Assembly: GCF_965223285.1 (NCBI RefSeq)
Contig: NZ_OZ244997.1
Span: forward strand, 3,410,001 to 3,474,000
Source: Leptofilum sp965223285
GTDB taxonomy: Bacteria; Chloroflexota; Anaerolineae; Promineifilales; Promineifilaceae
Length of the DNA: 64,000 nt
Direction: 5' to 3'
Part shown: piece by piece, positions 7,902 through 16,410 of the stretch
How positions within the stretch are numbered: the stretch's first letter is position 1
Layout of the letters: every line of letters begins with the position of its first letter
Program-made: the position numbers and the translations under genes
The notes under the pieces: model-generated
What the model saw: the letters and a program-made list of their open reading frames with translations, nothing else
Told to the model about the DNA's origin: nothing
Databases searched by the model: none

Positions 7902-7928
7902 ATGAGCGCGGCACACGACCACGAATGA
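7902..7928 (+). pseudogene. Possible remnant start of a third gene in the module
   Basis: A good ribosome-binding site (AAGGAG at 7890-7895) precedes an ATG that opens a frame of only eight codons (MSAAHDHE) before TGA. Immediately after it the sequence turns into the CT-rich dispersed repeat. A strong start site with no gene behind it suggests a gene truncated by the repeat, but it could be chance. Confidence 0.25.
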
Positions 7929-7944
7929 AAACCAACTGATTTTA

Positions 7945-8035
7945 CAAATTGAACAGATTTTTCTCTCTTTTCTACGTGGCTCTCTATATTTTCTCTGTGT
8001 ATCTCTGTGTTCCGTTTTTATTTTCAAAGGAGAAA
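7945..8035 (+). repeat. CT-rich dispersed intergenic repeat, copy 1
   Basis: The sequence runs TTTTTCTCTCTTTTCTACGT, then repeats of TCTCTGTG. It resembles the stretches at about 30520-30572, 35648-35712 (inverted) and 43108-43157. This copy ends just before the AAAGGAG ribosome-binding site of the VOC gene. Confidence 0.5.
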
Positions 8036-8040
8036 AAGCA

Positions 8041-8433
8041 ATGAATTTAGCAATTCCATATCTGATGTTTTCTGGCAACTGTCACGAAGCCCTACAGTTT
8101 TACGAATCATGTTTAGATGGCAAGATCACGTCTTTGCGTACGGTTGCTGAAGCACCATTCGATGTCCCAAAGGGGATGGAAGATCGCATCTTCGATTCGG
8201 AGTTTAAGGCAGGCTCCGTGCACTTCAAGGCATCAGATGACATGCCGGGGAATGAAGTTACGGTTGGGAGCAACTTTGCCCTGTTTATTGGATCGCCCGA
8301 TGCGGATGAACGGCAGAGAGTGTTTGAAAAACTGTCAGAAAACGGCAACGTTACATTTCCTCTCGATAACAACTTTGGCATGGTCACCGACAAATTCAAC
8401 ATTCAATGGATGATTGCGCGGACAGACGCGTAA
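8041..8433 (+). CDS. VOC superfamily protein (PhnB/glyoxalase-like)
   Basis: This 130-residue protein has the PhnB-type N-terminus LAIPYLMFSGNCHEALQFYE and a C-terminal NNFGMVTDKFNIQWMIA, typical of the vicinal-oxygen-chelate fold of the 3-demethylubiquinone-methyltransferase-like subgroup. The specific reaction is not predictable. AAAGGAG at 8026-8032 precedes the ATG. Proteins of this type are often encoded next to ArsR-SRPBCC pairs, as here, but it has its own upstream region. Confidence 0.85.
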   Translation: MNLAIPYLMFSGNCHEALQFYESCLDGKITSLRTVAEAPFDVPKGMEDRIFDSEFKAGSVHFKASDDMPGNEVTVGSNFALFIGSPDADERQRVFEKLSENGNVTFPLDNNFGMVTDKFNIQWMIARTDA

Positions 8434-8446
8434 AGTTGAAAATCCC

Positions 8447-8524
8447 ATGCCACAACCATTATGGGAAAAATGGCTTGACGAAAGTTATGAATTGAGCATT
8501 GCCTCAAAATCAAACCGACAGTAA
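8447..8524 (+). other. Short open frame of uncertain status
   Basis: A 25-codon frame (MPQPLWEKWLDESYELSIAS and a few residues more) lies between the VOC gene and its terminator. The composition is protein-like, but there is no ribosome-binding site and I recognise no family. It may be a remnant of a deleted gene. Confidence 0.2.
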
Positions 8525-8536
8525 GTTTACTCAAGA

Positions 8537-8566
8537 AGGCCACCTCTCATGAAGTGGTCTTTTTTT
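8537..8566 (+). terminator. Intrinsic terminator after the VOC gene
   Basis: GGCCAC(CTC) and (GAA)GTGGTC form a short hairpin followed by seven T residues. It stands between the plus-strand VOC gene and the convergent lacI-type gene. Confidence 0.7.
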
Positions 8567-8612
8567 GGTTCGTATGTGAATGACTGGCTTACAAGGGCAT
8601 GAAAAACGCCCT

Positions 8613-9623
8613 TCATTCATTTTTCTGTCTTGCAGAACTGCGTTGGATTAGCTCCCCAGGCAACAGAACAACCTGCCCAGTAATTATTTTGTTTTTGTGC
8701 GGGGTAATGAGGTGAACGACCGCATCCACCATAGCTGTTGCCGATTGGCGAATCGTCGTTAAATCGTACGCTGGCCAACTAGCCATAGGTATGTCATCAT
8801 ACCCAACAATCGATAGCTCCTCCGGTATTTTAATACCTAGTCGATAGCGTGCGGCGTCCATTGCACCTAAAGCCATAATATCTGCTGCACAGAAAATTCC
8901 GTCCGGTGGGTCATCCCGATCTAGCAAACGCAACGCGGCTGCAAAACCAGAGTCGTAAGTATATTCTCCGTGCTCTACCAGAACATCTCCGTAGCCGCGC
9001 TCGTTGAGCCGCTCCATAAAACCTTTTTGGCGCAGTTCGTTCGTTACTGTAACTTCAACACCAGTTACAAAAGCTAACCGCTTGCAGCCAGCGTCAAGCA
9101 ATAAATCAGCAACCATGCGCCCGCCCTTTTCATTGTCGCTGCAGACGGCATTGGCCGTGGTGTTTGGTACTGTTCTGTTAAGCAAGACCACGGGTGTCCC
9201 CATGCTGGTGCATTTGTCAATCAGTTCACGACCCGGTGTGTTAGAGGCAACAATCAAGGCATCTACCCGATAGCTCATAAAGCGGGGCAAAATCTCATCT
9301 ACCGATCGAGTTTCGTGCGTATTGAAGAGCAACACCTGTTTACCCATAGCCTGCAAGCGGCGCGTAAACTCAACCAAGACGCTTGGGTAAAAGAGACTTC
9401 TAGCAATATTGCCCATAATGATGCCTACAATGTCGGTGCGTTGGGTGGTAAGACCACGGGCAATTGCATTTGGCTGATACCCTAACTCAGCCGCAGCCTG
9501 CAAGACGCGCGCACGGGTTTCAGCATTAATGTTTCCATTTGGGTCAAAAGCACGCGAAACCGTCGGTTGGGACACACCCGCATGTTGGGCAACATCATAA
9601 GATGTGACTTGTCGTTGTGACAT
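8613..9623 (-). CDS. LacI/GalR-family transcriptional regulator
   Basis: The N-terminal helix-turn-helix and hinge read TSYDVAQHAGVSQPTVSRAF ... ARVLQAAAELGYQPNAIAR. A periplasmic-binding-protein-like ligand domain follows with VGIIMGNIARSLFYP, LIVASNTPG, FCAADIMALGAM and VGYDDIPMASWPAYDLTTI. The ATG at 9623 is preceded by AGGTGA at a suitable distance. A TTG 24 bases upstream is less likely. It is divergent from the ABC importer operon. Three copies of a TGAAT-CG-ATTCA operator lie between them. I infer that it represses the importer and itself, and that a mannoside or related sugar is the inducer. Confidence 0.9.
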   Translation of the reverse strand: MSQRQVTSYDVAQHAGVSQPTVSRAFDPNGNINAETRARVLQAAAELGYQPNAIARGLTTQRTDIVGIIMGNIARSLFYPSVLVEFTRRLQAMGKQVLLFNTHETRSVDEILPRFMSYRVDALIVASNTPGRELIDKCTSMGTPVVLLNRTVPNTTANAVCSDNEKGGRMVADLLLDAGCKRLAFVTGVEVTVTNELRQKGFMERLNERGYGDVLVEHGEYTYDSGFAAALRLLDRDDPPDGIFCAADIMALGAMDAARYRLGIKIPEELSIVGYDDIPMASWPAYDLTTIRQSATAMVDAVVHLITPHKNKIITGQVVLLPGELIQRSSARQKNE

Positions 9624-9648
9624 TAATTCACCTATTTTCTGGAGCAAA

Positions 9649-9662
9649 TGAATGCGGATTCA
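9649..9662. promoter_or_regulatory. LacI-type operator O1 near the regulator gene
   Basis: TGAATGCGGATTCA is an almost perfect inverted repeat (arms TGAAT/ATTCA around a central CG). It lies 26 bases upstream of the regulator's start codon and is identical to the left copy of the double operator at 9747-9774. Confidence 0.7.
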
Positions 9663-9716
9663 AATATATAGTAGTTCTTCACCCTGGTCAACGCTCGATC
9701 ATCTCCCAAAAGTATA

Positions 9717-9779
9717 TTGACAAATCGGATCACCTAGTTTAAAGTATGAATGCGGATTCATGAATCCGCATTCATACTT
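9717..9779 (+). promoter_or_regulatory. ABC-importer promoter with double LacI-type operator
   Basis: TTGACA (9717-9722), a 17-base spacer and TAAAGT (9740-9745) predict transcription start near 9752. Two abutting operators, TGAATGCGGATTCA (9747-9760) and TGAATCCGCATTCA (9761-9774), sit exactly over the start. With their flanks they form a perfect 38-base palindrome (9742-9779, centre between 9760 and 9761). A leader of about 250 bases then runs to the binding-protein gene and contains an isolated AAGGAGGTGA (9899-9908) with no gene directly behind it. Confidence 0.75.
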
Positions 9780-10002
9780 CCGCACCCTCGTAACTTGAAT
9801 CAAATGAGTAGCCGCAAATGTGGTTCATTGAACATTACGCTTCTAAATCGACACGGTACAGAAAACGGAATAATCATAAGATATTGTGTTGCTTAAAAAG
9901 GAGGTGAAATCCAAAGTCACCCTATTTTCATGATGTTAACTTCCCCCTGAGAAGACCCTTTTTCAAACAAATTAATACTCTTACCTGAGAAGGAGGATAA
10001 GA

Positions 10003-11880
10003 ATGAAACAGAAACTTTGGCTTATTTTATCATTAGCAGTGGCACTCACTATTTTGGCTGCCTGCGGTGGTGGAGCACCGGAGGTAATTACTGAAACTGT
10101 AGAAGTCACTCGCGTTATTACCGAGACTGTCACTGAAGTGATCGAAGGAGAAGAGGTCCAGGTAGAGGTTACGCGCGTCGTGACGGAAACTATTGTCGAG
10201 GAAGTGGAGGCCGAGGGGAGTCTTTCTGAAGGAGAAGCTCTGCGGCGCAAGACAGTTATCTTTGATATTGGTGGCGGCCGTGTTGCTAATCCAGAAAGTT
10301 GGAATCCATATATCCCCGGCGCGGTTGAGGATATGGGCTTCCACCAGGCCGTCATGGAACCGCTTTTCATTCTGAATTACGAAAGTGGTGAAATTATGCC
10401 TTGGCTGGGTGAAAGTTACGACCAGAATGAAGCGGGGGATGTTTGGACGATTACTTTGCGTGAAGGCATCAAATGGAGCGATGGCGAGGTGATGGATGCA
10501 GACGATGTGATCTTCACAATCAACATGCTTCTTGAGAACCCAGACCTGGACATGGCTGGCGATATGGTTACCTGGGTTGAGAGCGTCGAAAAAGTGGATG
10601 ATTTAACGACGCAATTTAATCTCACTGGCCCTAATCCACGCTTTGTGCTGGATCATTTTGCGGTGAAGATTTACGGCCGTCTCAACATCGTCCCCGAACA
10701 TATTTGGGCAGACAAAGACCCGCTCACCTTCACCAATTACGATCCCGATCAGGGTTGGCCAGTCTTTACCGGCCCTTACCTGCTGGAGAGCGTTAGCGAA
10801 ACAGAGTTTGTCTATACCCGTGATGATGATTGGTGGGGCGTAGATGCCGGCTTCCAAGATTTGCCAGCACCAGAGCGCCTTGTTTGGACGACGTTTGGCA
10901 CTGAAGATACCAAAGTTGCCGCCATGGCCAGCGATGGGCTAGACAGCCTGATGGACATTAGCCTGGGCGCCTTCTTTGCCCTGCAACAGCGTAACCCCAA
11001 TACCATCGCTTACTACAACGATCTGCCCTATGCCTGGCCAGATCCCTGTGCCCGCAACATTGAGTTGAATCTCACGGTTGAGCCATGGAACGATCCCGAT
11101 ATGCGCAAGGCGTTGAACTATGCTATTGACCGAGACGAAGTTGTTGCCATTGCCTATGAAGGGGCAACCGTAGCGTCAGAGTTCTTCTTCCCCGCCTATT
11201 CAGCACTTGATCCCTATGTGAGCCTGATCGATACCTCTCCCATCACGACCTTTGATCCTGAACAGGCCAAGGCCATCATCGAATCCAAGGGATATGTCCT
11301 GAATGACGGCACCGGTTATTACGAAAAAGATGGCGTGGAATTAGCCATTAACATCCAAACCCCTGAACCACTCATCGAAAACCAGAAGATCGCTCAGGTT
11401 GTTGTGGAACAGTGGCAGCGCATTGGCATCAACGCCTCTGCTGGCAACGTTGCCTACGGCACCTTCTGGGACAACTTCTTCAACGGTAATTACGATGCAC
11501 GCTCCGGCTGGCAGACTTGCGGTTCCATCAATGAACCCTGGGCTTCTATGGACACCCTGAATGACGACTACGTGGTACCGGTGGGTGAACGAGCCAGCAA
11601 GAACGCCTGGCGCTGGGAAAATGCAGAATACAGTGAACTGGTTGATCAGATTGGTGTCTTGCCACTGGGTGATCCCCAGATTAATGATCTGTTTGTTCAG
11701 GCAGCAGAAATTTACATGGATGAGTTACCGGTAATTCCGGTTACCCAAGCAAAGAAGATCATTCCATTCAATACCACTTACTGGACAAATTGGCCTTCAT
11801 CGGATAATCCATACATCCATCCACCAACCTGGTGGCAAAGCACCCACGTGATTATTCACAATCTGGAGCCTGCTCAGTAA
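10003..11880 (+). CDS. ABC importer solute-binding lipoprotein (family 5, DppA/OppA-like)
   Basis: This 625-residue protein starts with a lipoprotein signal peptide (lipobox LAAC, Cys at about residue 21). A low-complexity linker rich in Val/Thr/Glu follows (repeats of EVTRVITETV type, about 25-70) that probably spaces the domain from the membrane. The body is a family 5 extracellular binding protein: GDVWTITLREGIKWSDGEVM, PDMRKALNYAIDRDEVV and LPVIPVTQAKKIIPF. Family 5 proteins bind peptides, but several bacterial ones bind oligosaccharides. The neighbouring mannosidases make alpha-mannosides the likely ligand (inference). AGGAGGATAAG precedes the ATG. Confidence 0.92.
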   Translation: MKQKLWLILSLAVALTILAACGGGAPEVITETVEVTRVITETVTEVIEGEEVQVEVTRVVTETIVEEVEAEGSLSEGEALRRKTVIFDIGGGRVANPESWNPYIPGAVEDMGFHQAVMEPLFILNYESGEIMPWLGESYDQNEAGDVWTITLREGIKWSDGEVMDADDVIFTINMLLENPDLDMAGDMVTWVESVEKVDDLTTQFNLTGPNPRFVLDHFAVKIYGRLNIVPEHIWADKDPLTFTNYDPDQGWPVFTGPYLLESVSETEFVYTRDDDWWGVDAGFQDLPAPERLVWTTFGTEDTKVAAMASDGLDSLMDISLGAFFALQQRNPNTIAYYNDLPYAWPDPCARNIELNLTVEPWNDPDMRKALNYAIDRDEVVAIAYEGATVASEFFFPAYSALDPYVSLIDTSPITTFDPEQAKAIIESKGYVLNDGTGYYEKDGVELAINIQTPEPLIENQKIAQVVVEQWQRIGINASAGNVAYGTFWDNFFNGNYDARSGWQTCGSINEPWASMDTLNDDYVVPVGERASKNAWRWENAEYSELVDQIGVLPLGDPQINDLFVQAAEIYMDELPVIPVTQAKKIIPFNTTYWTNWPSSDNPYIHPPTWWQSTHVIIHNLEPAQ

Positions 11881-11896
11881 AGCTATGCGCTTAACC

Positions 11897-11936
11897 AAGA
11901 CCACCGGTGATTGACAAGTTGCCGGTGGTCTTTTAC
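11897..11936 (+). terminator. Attenuating hairpin between binding protein and permease genes
   Basis: AAGACCACCGG (11897-11907) pairs with CCGGTGGTCTT (11922-11932) and is followed by a short T run. In importer operons such hairpins give excess binding protein over permease by partial termination or mRNA end protection. Confidence 0.7.
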
Positions 11937-11961
11937 GTAAAGCGCAAAAAGGAGGAAGCAG

Positions 11962-12972
11962 ATGGGAGGTTTAAATAGGGAATACGTTCTCAAAAGACTG
12001 GGCATGTTCTTGCTAACGGTCTGGTTGGGGGCGACGATTATTTTTATTGTGCCTCGATTGGCGCCGGGAGACCCGGTGACGGCCACCATTGGGCGTATGA
12101 TTTCACAGGGTGGCTCAGTTGAAAATGCGGACGCTATGATCGAGGCGTGGCGCGAGCGGTTTGGCCTTGATGCCCCAGTTCACATTCAATACATACGCTA
12201 TCTAGGCAATTTGGCAACGTTTAACACCGGCCCATCGCTGGCGTTTTTCCCGGCGGAAGTTGATGACCTGGTGGCTAGAGCTGCGCCGTGGACTCTGGGT
12301 TTACTGCTGATTGCCACCTTGTTTTCGTTCATAATTGGCAATGTTGTGGGGGCGTTGATTGCCTGGCGACCAACGCCCCGCTGGATACGCAGATTGCTAC
12401 CCCTGACCATTACCTTTACCGCCATTCCTCCCTTTATGCTGGGGATATTGCTCATCTTTCTCTTTGCCTTTCAGCTAGAGTGGCTGCCGTTTACTGGGGC
12501 ATACGGCCGTGGCATCACCCCTGGTTGGAATTTAGAGTTTATTGGCAGTGCTATTCAGCATGGCATCCTGCCCGCCTTAGCCATTGTCCTCACCTCAATG
12601 GGCTTTTGGGCATTGGGCATGCGCGGCATGATGATCACCATGGATGGGCAAGATTACATGGTTTTGGCCGAGGCCAAGGGGCTGCGTTCCAGCCGAATCT
12701 TCATGTGGTATGGCATTCGCAACGGCATTTTGCCCCAAATGACCGCCCTGGCGCTCACGTTAGGCAGCATTGCCGCTGGATCCGTGATTGTGGAAGTGAT
12801 ATTCACCTATCCCGGCATGGGGTTCTTGCTGTATCAAGGCATTCTCAACTCCGATTTCAACCTCATCCAGGGCATTGTCTTCTATTTGATCCTCGGCGTG
12901 TCGCTGGCGGTTCTAATTATCGACTTGTTGTATCCGCTCATTGATCCGCGGATTACTTACGAAAGGAGCTAA
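11962..12972 (+). CDS. ABC importer permease (DppB/OppB-like)
   Basis: This 336-residue inner-membrane protein has about six hydrophobic segments. It begins with the DppB-type region LKRLGMFLLTVWLGATIIFI, followed by RLAPGDPV. The cytoplasmic coupling (EAA) loop reads LAEAKGLRSSRIFMWYGIRN, and the C-terminus has the usual DLLYPLIDPRITY. It pairs with the next gene to form the transmembrane channel. AAAGGAGGAAG precedes the ATG. Confidence 0.93.
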   Translation: MGGLNREYVLKRLGMFLLTVWLGATIIFIVPRLAPGDPVTATIGRMISQGGSVENADAMIEAWRERFGLDAPVHIQYIRYLGNLATFNTGPSLAFFPAEVDDLVARAAPWTLGLLLIATLFSFIIGNVVGALIAWRPTPRWIRRLLPLTITFTAIPPFMLGILLIFLFAFQLEWLPFTGAYGRGITPGWNLEFIGSAIQHGILPALAIVLTSMGFWALGMRGMMITMDGQDYMVLAEAKGLRSSRIFMWYGIRNGILPQMTALALTLGSIAAGSVIVEVIFTYPGMGFLLYQGILNSDFNLIQGIVFYLILGVSLAVLIIDLLYPLIDPRITYERS

Positions 12973-12975
12973 GTG

Positions 12976-13902
12976 ATGACCACAGTATCCGCAGATCAAG
13001 TTTCCCCAACCAAATCACGCGCCAGCCGTTTTGATTCTCCTTGGTATAACGCCAAACTGATAGTTGGTGCAGTTATTATTGTGCTGGCTTTCTTATTAGA
13101 GTTTATCGGGCCATTAGTTTGGGATACAGATCTGGCTCGTGCGGCCTCTGCTCCGCTCAACCTCCCACCCGTTTGGGTAACGGGCGATCTGGGGCCTGGC
13201 TTTGGTGAACCCTCCATTGAACATCCGCTAGGTACAGAAAGCAGCGGCCGTGACATGCTGGCACTGCTTTTAGTAGGTACCCCCCGCTCATTGCGCGTGG
13301 GCTTTATTGCTGCCGGAATTGGTATGTTTGTTGGCATTGTTTTGGGTTTTTCTGCCGGTTATCTAGGTGGCTGGATCGATTCGGTCATTCAGGTTTTGGC
13401 AGACTCGTTCATTACCATTCCTTCACTGGCCGTGCTAATTGTGATTGCTGCGCTGGTGGATCAGATCACGATTGAAAATATGGCTTTGCTGCTGGCGCTG
13501 TTTGCCTGGCCACGACCTACCCGCTATGTGCGGGCTCAGGTGCTTAGTATGCGCGAGCGCGGCTACGTACAAATGGCGCAGCTTTCTGGGGCATCCAGCT
13601 TTGACATCATGTTTAAGGAAATTATGCCCAACTTGCTGCCGTATCTGGCGGCCGCTTTTATCGGTACAGTTTCGGCTAACATTTTGGCAGCGACCAGCCT
13701 GGAAGCGCTGGGTCTTGGCCCGACACGGATTCCCACGCTGGGCATGGCGATTTTCTTTGCCATTAGTAACTCGGCAATTTTACGCGGCATGTGGTGGTGG
13801 TGGGGCTTCCCCATCATGATCCTGGTACTCATCTTCATTGCGCTATTCTTGATGAATATTGGCCTGGATGAAATTGCCAATCCGCGCCTGAGAGGAGTGT
13901 AA
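12976..13902 (+). CDS. ABC importer permease (DppC/OppC-like)
   Basis: This is the second transmembrane subunit (308 residues), with an N-terminal anchor helix, the HPLGTESSGRDMLALLLVG region characteristic of DppC proteins, and the coupling loop MAQLSGASSFDIMFKEIMPN. The C-terminus carries DEIANPRLRG. I choose the ATG at 12976, seven bases after GGAG (12965-12968), over the GTG at 12973. It follows the first permease by 3 bases. Confidence 0.92.
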   Translation: MTTVSADQVSPTKSRASRFDSPWYNAKLIVGAVIIVLAFLLEFIGPLVWDTDLARAASAPLNLPPVWVTGDLGPGFGEPSIEHPLGTESSGRDMLALLLVGTPRSLRVGFIAAGIGMFVGIVLGFSAGYLGGWIDSVIQVLADSFITIPSLAVLIVIAALVDQITIENMALLLALFAWPRPTRYVRAQVLSMRERGYVQMAQLSGASSFDIMFKEIMPNLLPYLAAAFIGTVSANILAATSLEALGLGPTRIPTLGMAIFFAISNSAILRGMWWWWGFPIMILVLIFIALFLMNIGLDEIANPRLRGV

Positions 13903-13906
13903 AGCC

Positions 13907-14920
13907 ATGACAAACACACAAACGACTTTAGAGTGGGACACCAAGTTAGACACAGAAGATGTTGTGCTGGAAGTGGAGAATTTCAGCGTTCATTATGCCA
14001 CGCCTAAAGGTGACGTAATTGCCGTGAATGACGTGTCGTTTAACCTGAAGCGCGGTGAGCTTTTGGGCTTGATCGGTGAATCGGGCTGTGGCAAAACGAC
14101 AACGGCGATGGCGATTTTGAGATTGGTACAGCCGCCGGGACGCATTGTAAACGGCCGTGTCACCATAGACGGTCTTGATGTGACCAGTTTACAGGGTGAA
14201 GAGCTGCGTAGAGCCAGATGGCGACAAATGGCTTTGGTGCCTCAAGGCGCAATGAACTCGCTGAACCCGCTGATGCGCATTAAAGACCAGATTGCCGACG
14301 TGATCGAAACCCACGAAGGCAAACAGCCCAAAAAAGAGCTAAAAGAGCGCATCTTAAAGCTGTTTACCGATGTTGGTCTACCCAGCCGTATTTACAACAT
14401 GTATCCGCACGAGTTGAGCGGGGGCATGAAGCAGCGAGCCTGTATCGCTCTAGGCATTGCCCTAAAACCACCGTTGGTCATCGCCGATGAGCCAACCAGT
14501 GCCTTGGACGTGATTGTACAGCGTATCGTCGCCCAAACCATCTTAGACATCCGCGACCGTATGAATGTTTCTATGATCATCATTGGGCACGATATGGGGC
14601 TGATGGCGCAGCTCGTAGATAGGTTAGCCGTGATGTATGCGGGTAACATGGTTGAAGTGGCACCTGTTGATAGTGCCTATGCTGAACCGATGCACCCGTA
14701 CACGCAACTGCTGATTGAAGCGATTCCCTCCATTAAAGAACGCAAGCCGCTCAAGCTCACCGAAGGGTTGACACACGACCTGCGGAATCCTCCGCCCGGC
14801 TGCATTTTCCAATTCCGTTGCCCCCACGTCATGGATGTTTGCCGGGAAGTCAGGCCGCAGCTAAAAGCGTATAAGCCGAATCATGAAGTGGCTTGTCACT
14901 TGTATGAAGAAGGAATATAG
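13907..14920 (+). CDS. ABC importer ATP-binding protein (DppD/OppD-like)
   Basis: This 337-residue ATPase has Walker A GESGCGKTT, signature LSGGMKQR, Walker B VIADEPTSALD and the switch His in IIGHDMGLMA. The C-terminal oligopeptide/dipeptide transporter extension is present, with CIFQFRCPHVMDVC cysteines that in this family can hold an Fe-S cluster. It energises the importer together with the next gene. Confidence 0.94.
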   Translation: MTNTQTTLEWDTKLDTEDVVLEVENFSVHYATPKGDVIAVNDVSFNLKRGELLGLIGESGCGKTTTAMAILRLVQPPGRIVNGRVTIDGLDVTSLQGEELRRARWRQMALVPQGAMNSLNPLMRIKDQIADVIETHEGKQPKKELKERILKLFTDVGLPSRIYNMYPHELSGGMKQRACIALGIALKPPLVIADEPTSALDVIVQRIVAQTILDIRDRMNVSMIIIGHDMGLMAQLVDRLAVMYAGNMVEVAPVDSAYAEPMHPYTQLLIEAIPSIKERKPLKLTEGLTHDLRNPPPGCIFQFRCPHVMDVCREVRPQLKAYKPNHEVACHLYEEGI

Positions 14921-14929
14921 GAGGTTGCC

Positions 14930-15940
14930 ATGACAAACTTGTTAGAAATTCAAAACGCAACAAAAGTTTACGGCAGCGGTCGCGGCAAACAGGTTGTCGC
15001 CTTGCAGAACTTTAATCTAACAATTCCAGAAAAGCCTGCCAAAATTGTGACCATTGCTGGCGAAAGCGGCAGCGGCAAAAGCACCCTGGCTGGCCTGGTG
15101 CTTGGCTTTATCGGCCTCACCAGCGGCGACATTTTGTACCAGGGTAAGAGCATCAAAGATATGAGCAAGGCGGAGCGGTTTGAGTATCAGCGTCAGGTTC
15201 AGGTTGTGTTTCAAGACCCGTATGCCGTTTACAATCCTTTTTATCGTGTCAAGCATATCTTTGATATGGTCATCAAGAACTTTAAGATGGCCAGCAGCAA
15301 GCGTGAGGCGCGTGAGCTGGTTGAAGAATCGCTGAATGTTGTGGGTATGCGCGGCGAGGAAGTGCTGGAAAAATACCCGCACCAGCTAAGCGGTGGCCAG
15401 CGTCAACGGATGATGGTGGCGCGAGCCTATTTGCTAAAGCCAAAGCTGATCGTAGCCGATGAGCCGGTGTCGGCCGTGGATGCCTCACTGCGCGCCATGA
15501 TTTTGGACATCATGATGCGCCTGCGTGATGAGGGGAATATCTCATTCTTGTATATTACGCATGATTTGAGTACGGCCTACCAGATTGGGGATGAGATGTT
15601 TATGCTCTATCAGGGGAGCGTGACTGAAACGGGGGATACAATCAAGATTATCGAAAATCCCCAACATCCTTACGTGCAGGAACTGATTGGTTCTATTCCT
15701 GTTCCAGACCCAACGGTGAAGTGGGACAAAGATATTGTGCTGCCTGATGATGAGCAGCTGCGGGCTAAGGTTGACAGCGGCTGTCGCTTTTATCCGCGAT
15801 GTACGCAGCGCATGGATCATTGCCTGACCAATATGCCACCCTTGCGCCAAATTGAGCCCGATCATTTGGCATCTTGCCATCTGTATGAGGACAAGCCTGT
15901 GGCTATTGCGCCCTCTTCAGTTCAGGCTGCGCCTGCGTAA
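14930..15940 (+). CDS. ABC importer ATP-binding protein (DppF/OppF-like)
   Basis: This 336-residue ATPase has Walker A GESGSGKST, a Q-loop VVFQDPYAVYNP, signature LSGGQRQR and Walker B LIVADEPVSAVD (Val for the usual Thr/Ser). The C-terminal extension with CRFYPRCTQRMDHC is also present. AGGAGG lies just upstream of the ATG. This is the last gene of the importer operon. The intergenic region behind it carries inverted repeats but no clear T-tailed terminator. Confidence 0.94.
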   Translation: MTNLLEIQNATKVYGSGRGKQVVALQNFNLTIPEKPAKIVTIAGESGSGKSTLAGLVLGFIGLTSGDILYQGKSIKDMSKAERFEYQRQVQVVFQDPYAVYNPFYRVKHIFDMVIKNFKMASSKREARELVEESLNVVGMRGEEVLEKYPHQLSGGQRQRMMVARAYLLKPKLIVADEPVSAVDASLRAMILDIMMRLRDEGNISFLYITHDLSTAYQIGDEMFMLYQGSVTETGDTIKIIENPQHPYVQELIGSIPVPDPTVKWDKDIVLPDDEQLRAKVDSGCRFYPRCTQRMDHCLTNMPPLRQIEPDHLASCHLYEDKPVAIAPSSVQAAPA

Positions 15941-15984
15941 CATTCTGGCTGTGGCTAAGTACAAACCAGCAAGTTTTATCGGGT

Positions 15985-16065
15985 ACGTAGCCGCAGTTTC
16001 TTACTGCGTCTTAGAGGCGCGGAAAGAATCCGCGGCTACAAATTCCCAGGAAATTGCGGCTACAA
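15985..16065. repeat. Inverted/direct repeat cluster built on GTAGCCGC
   Basis: GTAGCCGCAGTTTCTTACTG is followed by GCGGAAAGAATCCGCGGCTA and then AATTGCGGCTACAAATATTT. The element GTAGCCGC and its complement GCGGCTAC recur three times within 80 bases. Another GTAGCCGCAAAT lies in the leader near 9811. It looks like an interspersed hairpin repeat and no function is evident. Confidence 0.4.
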
Positions 16066-16087
16066 ATATTTAAGACACCTGCTCTCA

Positions 16088-16291
16088 TTATCTGATGTGT
16101 GAACCAGTCGAAGCAAGTTGAGAATGTGTACTCAGTTTTTGCCTGAAAGCGTTTAGGCTATTGCGTAGATTTGGGAAGACAGGCTTAGGCAAGCCATTCC
16201 ACACCGGTCTATTTTTTTCATTCAACTGAGAAAAGCTTTGCAGACGCTCTTCATGAACAACTTTACTTAACTGTACCATAAAAGGATTCAT
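16088..16291 (-). CDS. Small protein of unknown function
   Basis: A 67-codon gene (N-terminus MNPFMVQLSKVVHEERLQSF) is preceded by an excellent ribosome-binding site, GAGGAG, six bases before the ATG. The product is hydrophilic, basic at its C-terminus, and shows no signal peptide or membrane segment. I do not recognise the family. It is divergent from the BTAD regulator at 16411. The ribosome site is the main support. Confidence 0.45.
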   Translation of the reverse strand: MNPFMVQLSKVVHEERLQSFSQLNEKNRPVWNGLPKPVFPNLRNSLNAFRQKLSTHSQLASTGSHIR

Positions 16292-16362
16292 TTTTTGCTC
16301 CTCGTAAAAACAATGTCAATTTGTTTATTTACGTCTAGTTTAGCCAGCGAGCGTTCCAAACT

Positions 16363-16392
16363 CGATCCAAAAAGCGATCCAAAAAACGATCT
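16363..16392 (+). promoter_or_regulatory. Direct repeats upstream of the BTAD regulator
   Basis: Two 12-base direct repeats, CGATCCAAAAAG (16363-16374) and CGATCCAAAAAA (16375-16386), are followed by a partial third, CGATCTGG. SARP/BTAD regulators bind tandem direct repeats near promoters, so this may be an autoregulatory site (inference). Confidence 0.35.
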
Positions 16393-16410
16393 GGGGCAAG
16401 TGGGTCTTGA

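Noticed and set aside
10080..10215. Repeated DNA in the binding-protein gene as a CRISPR-like array
   Set aside because: The repeats are degenerate, in frame and encode a Val/Thr/Glu linker. There are no spacers.
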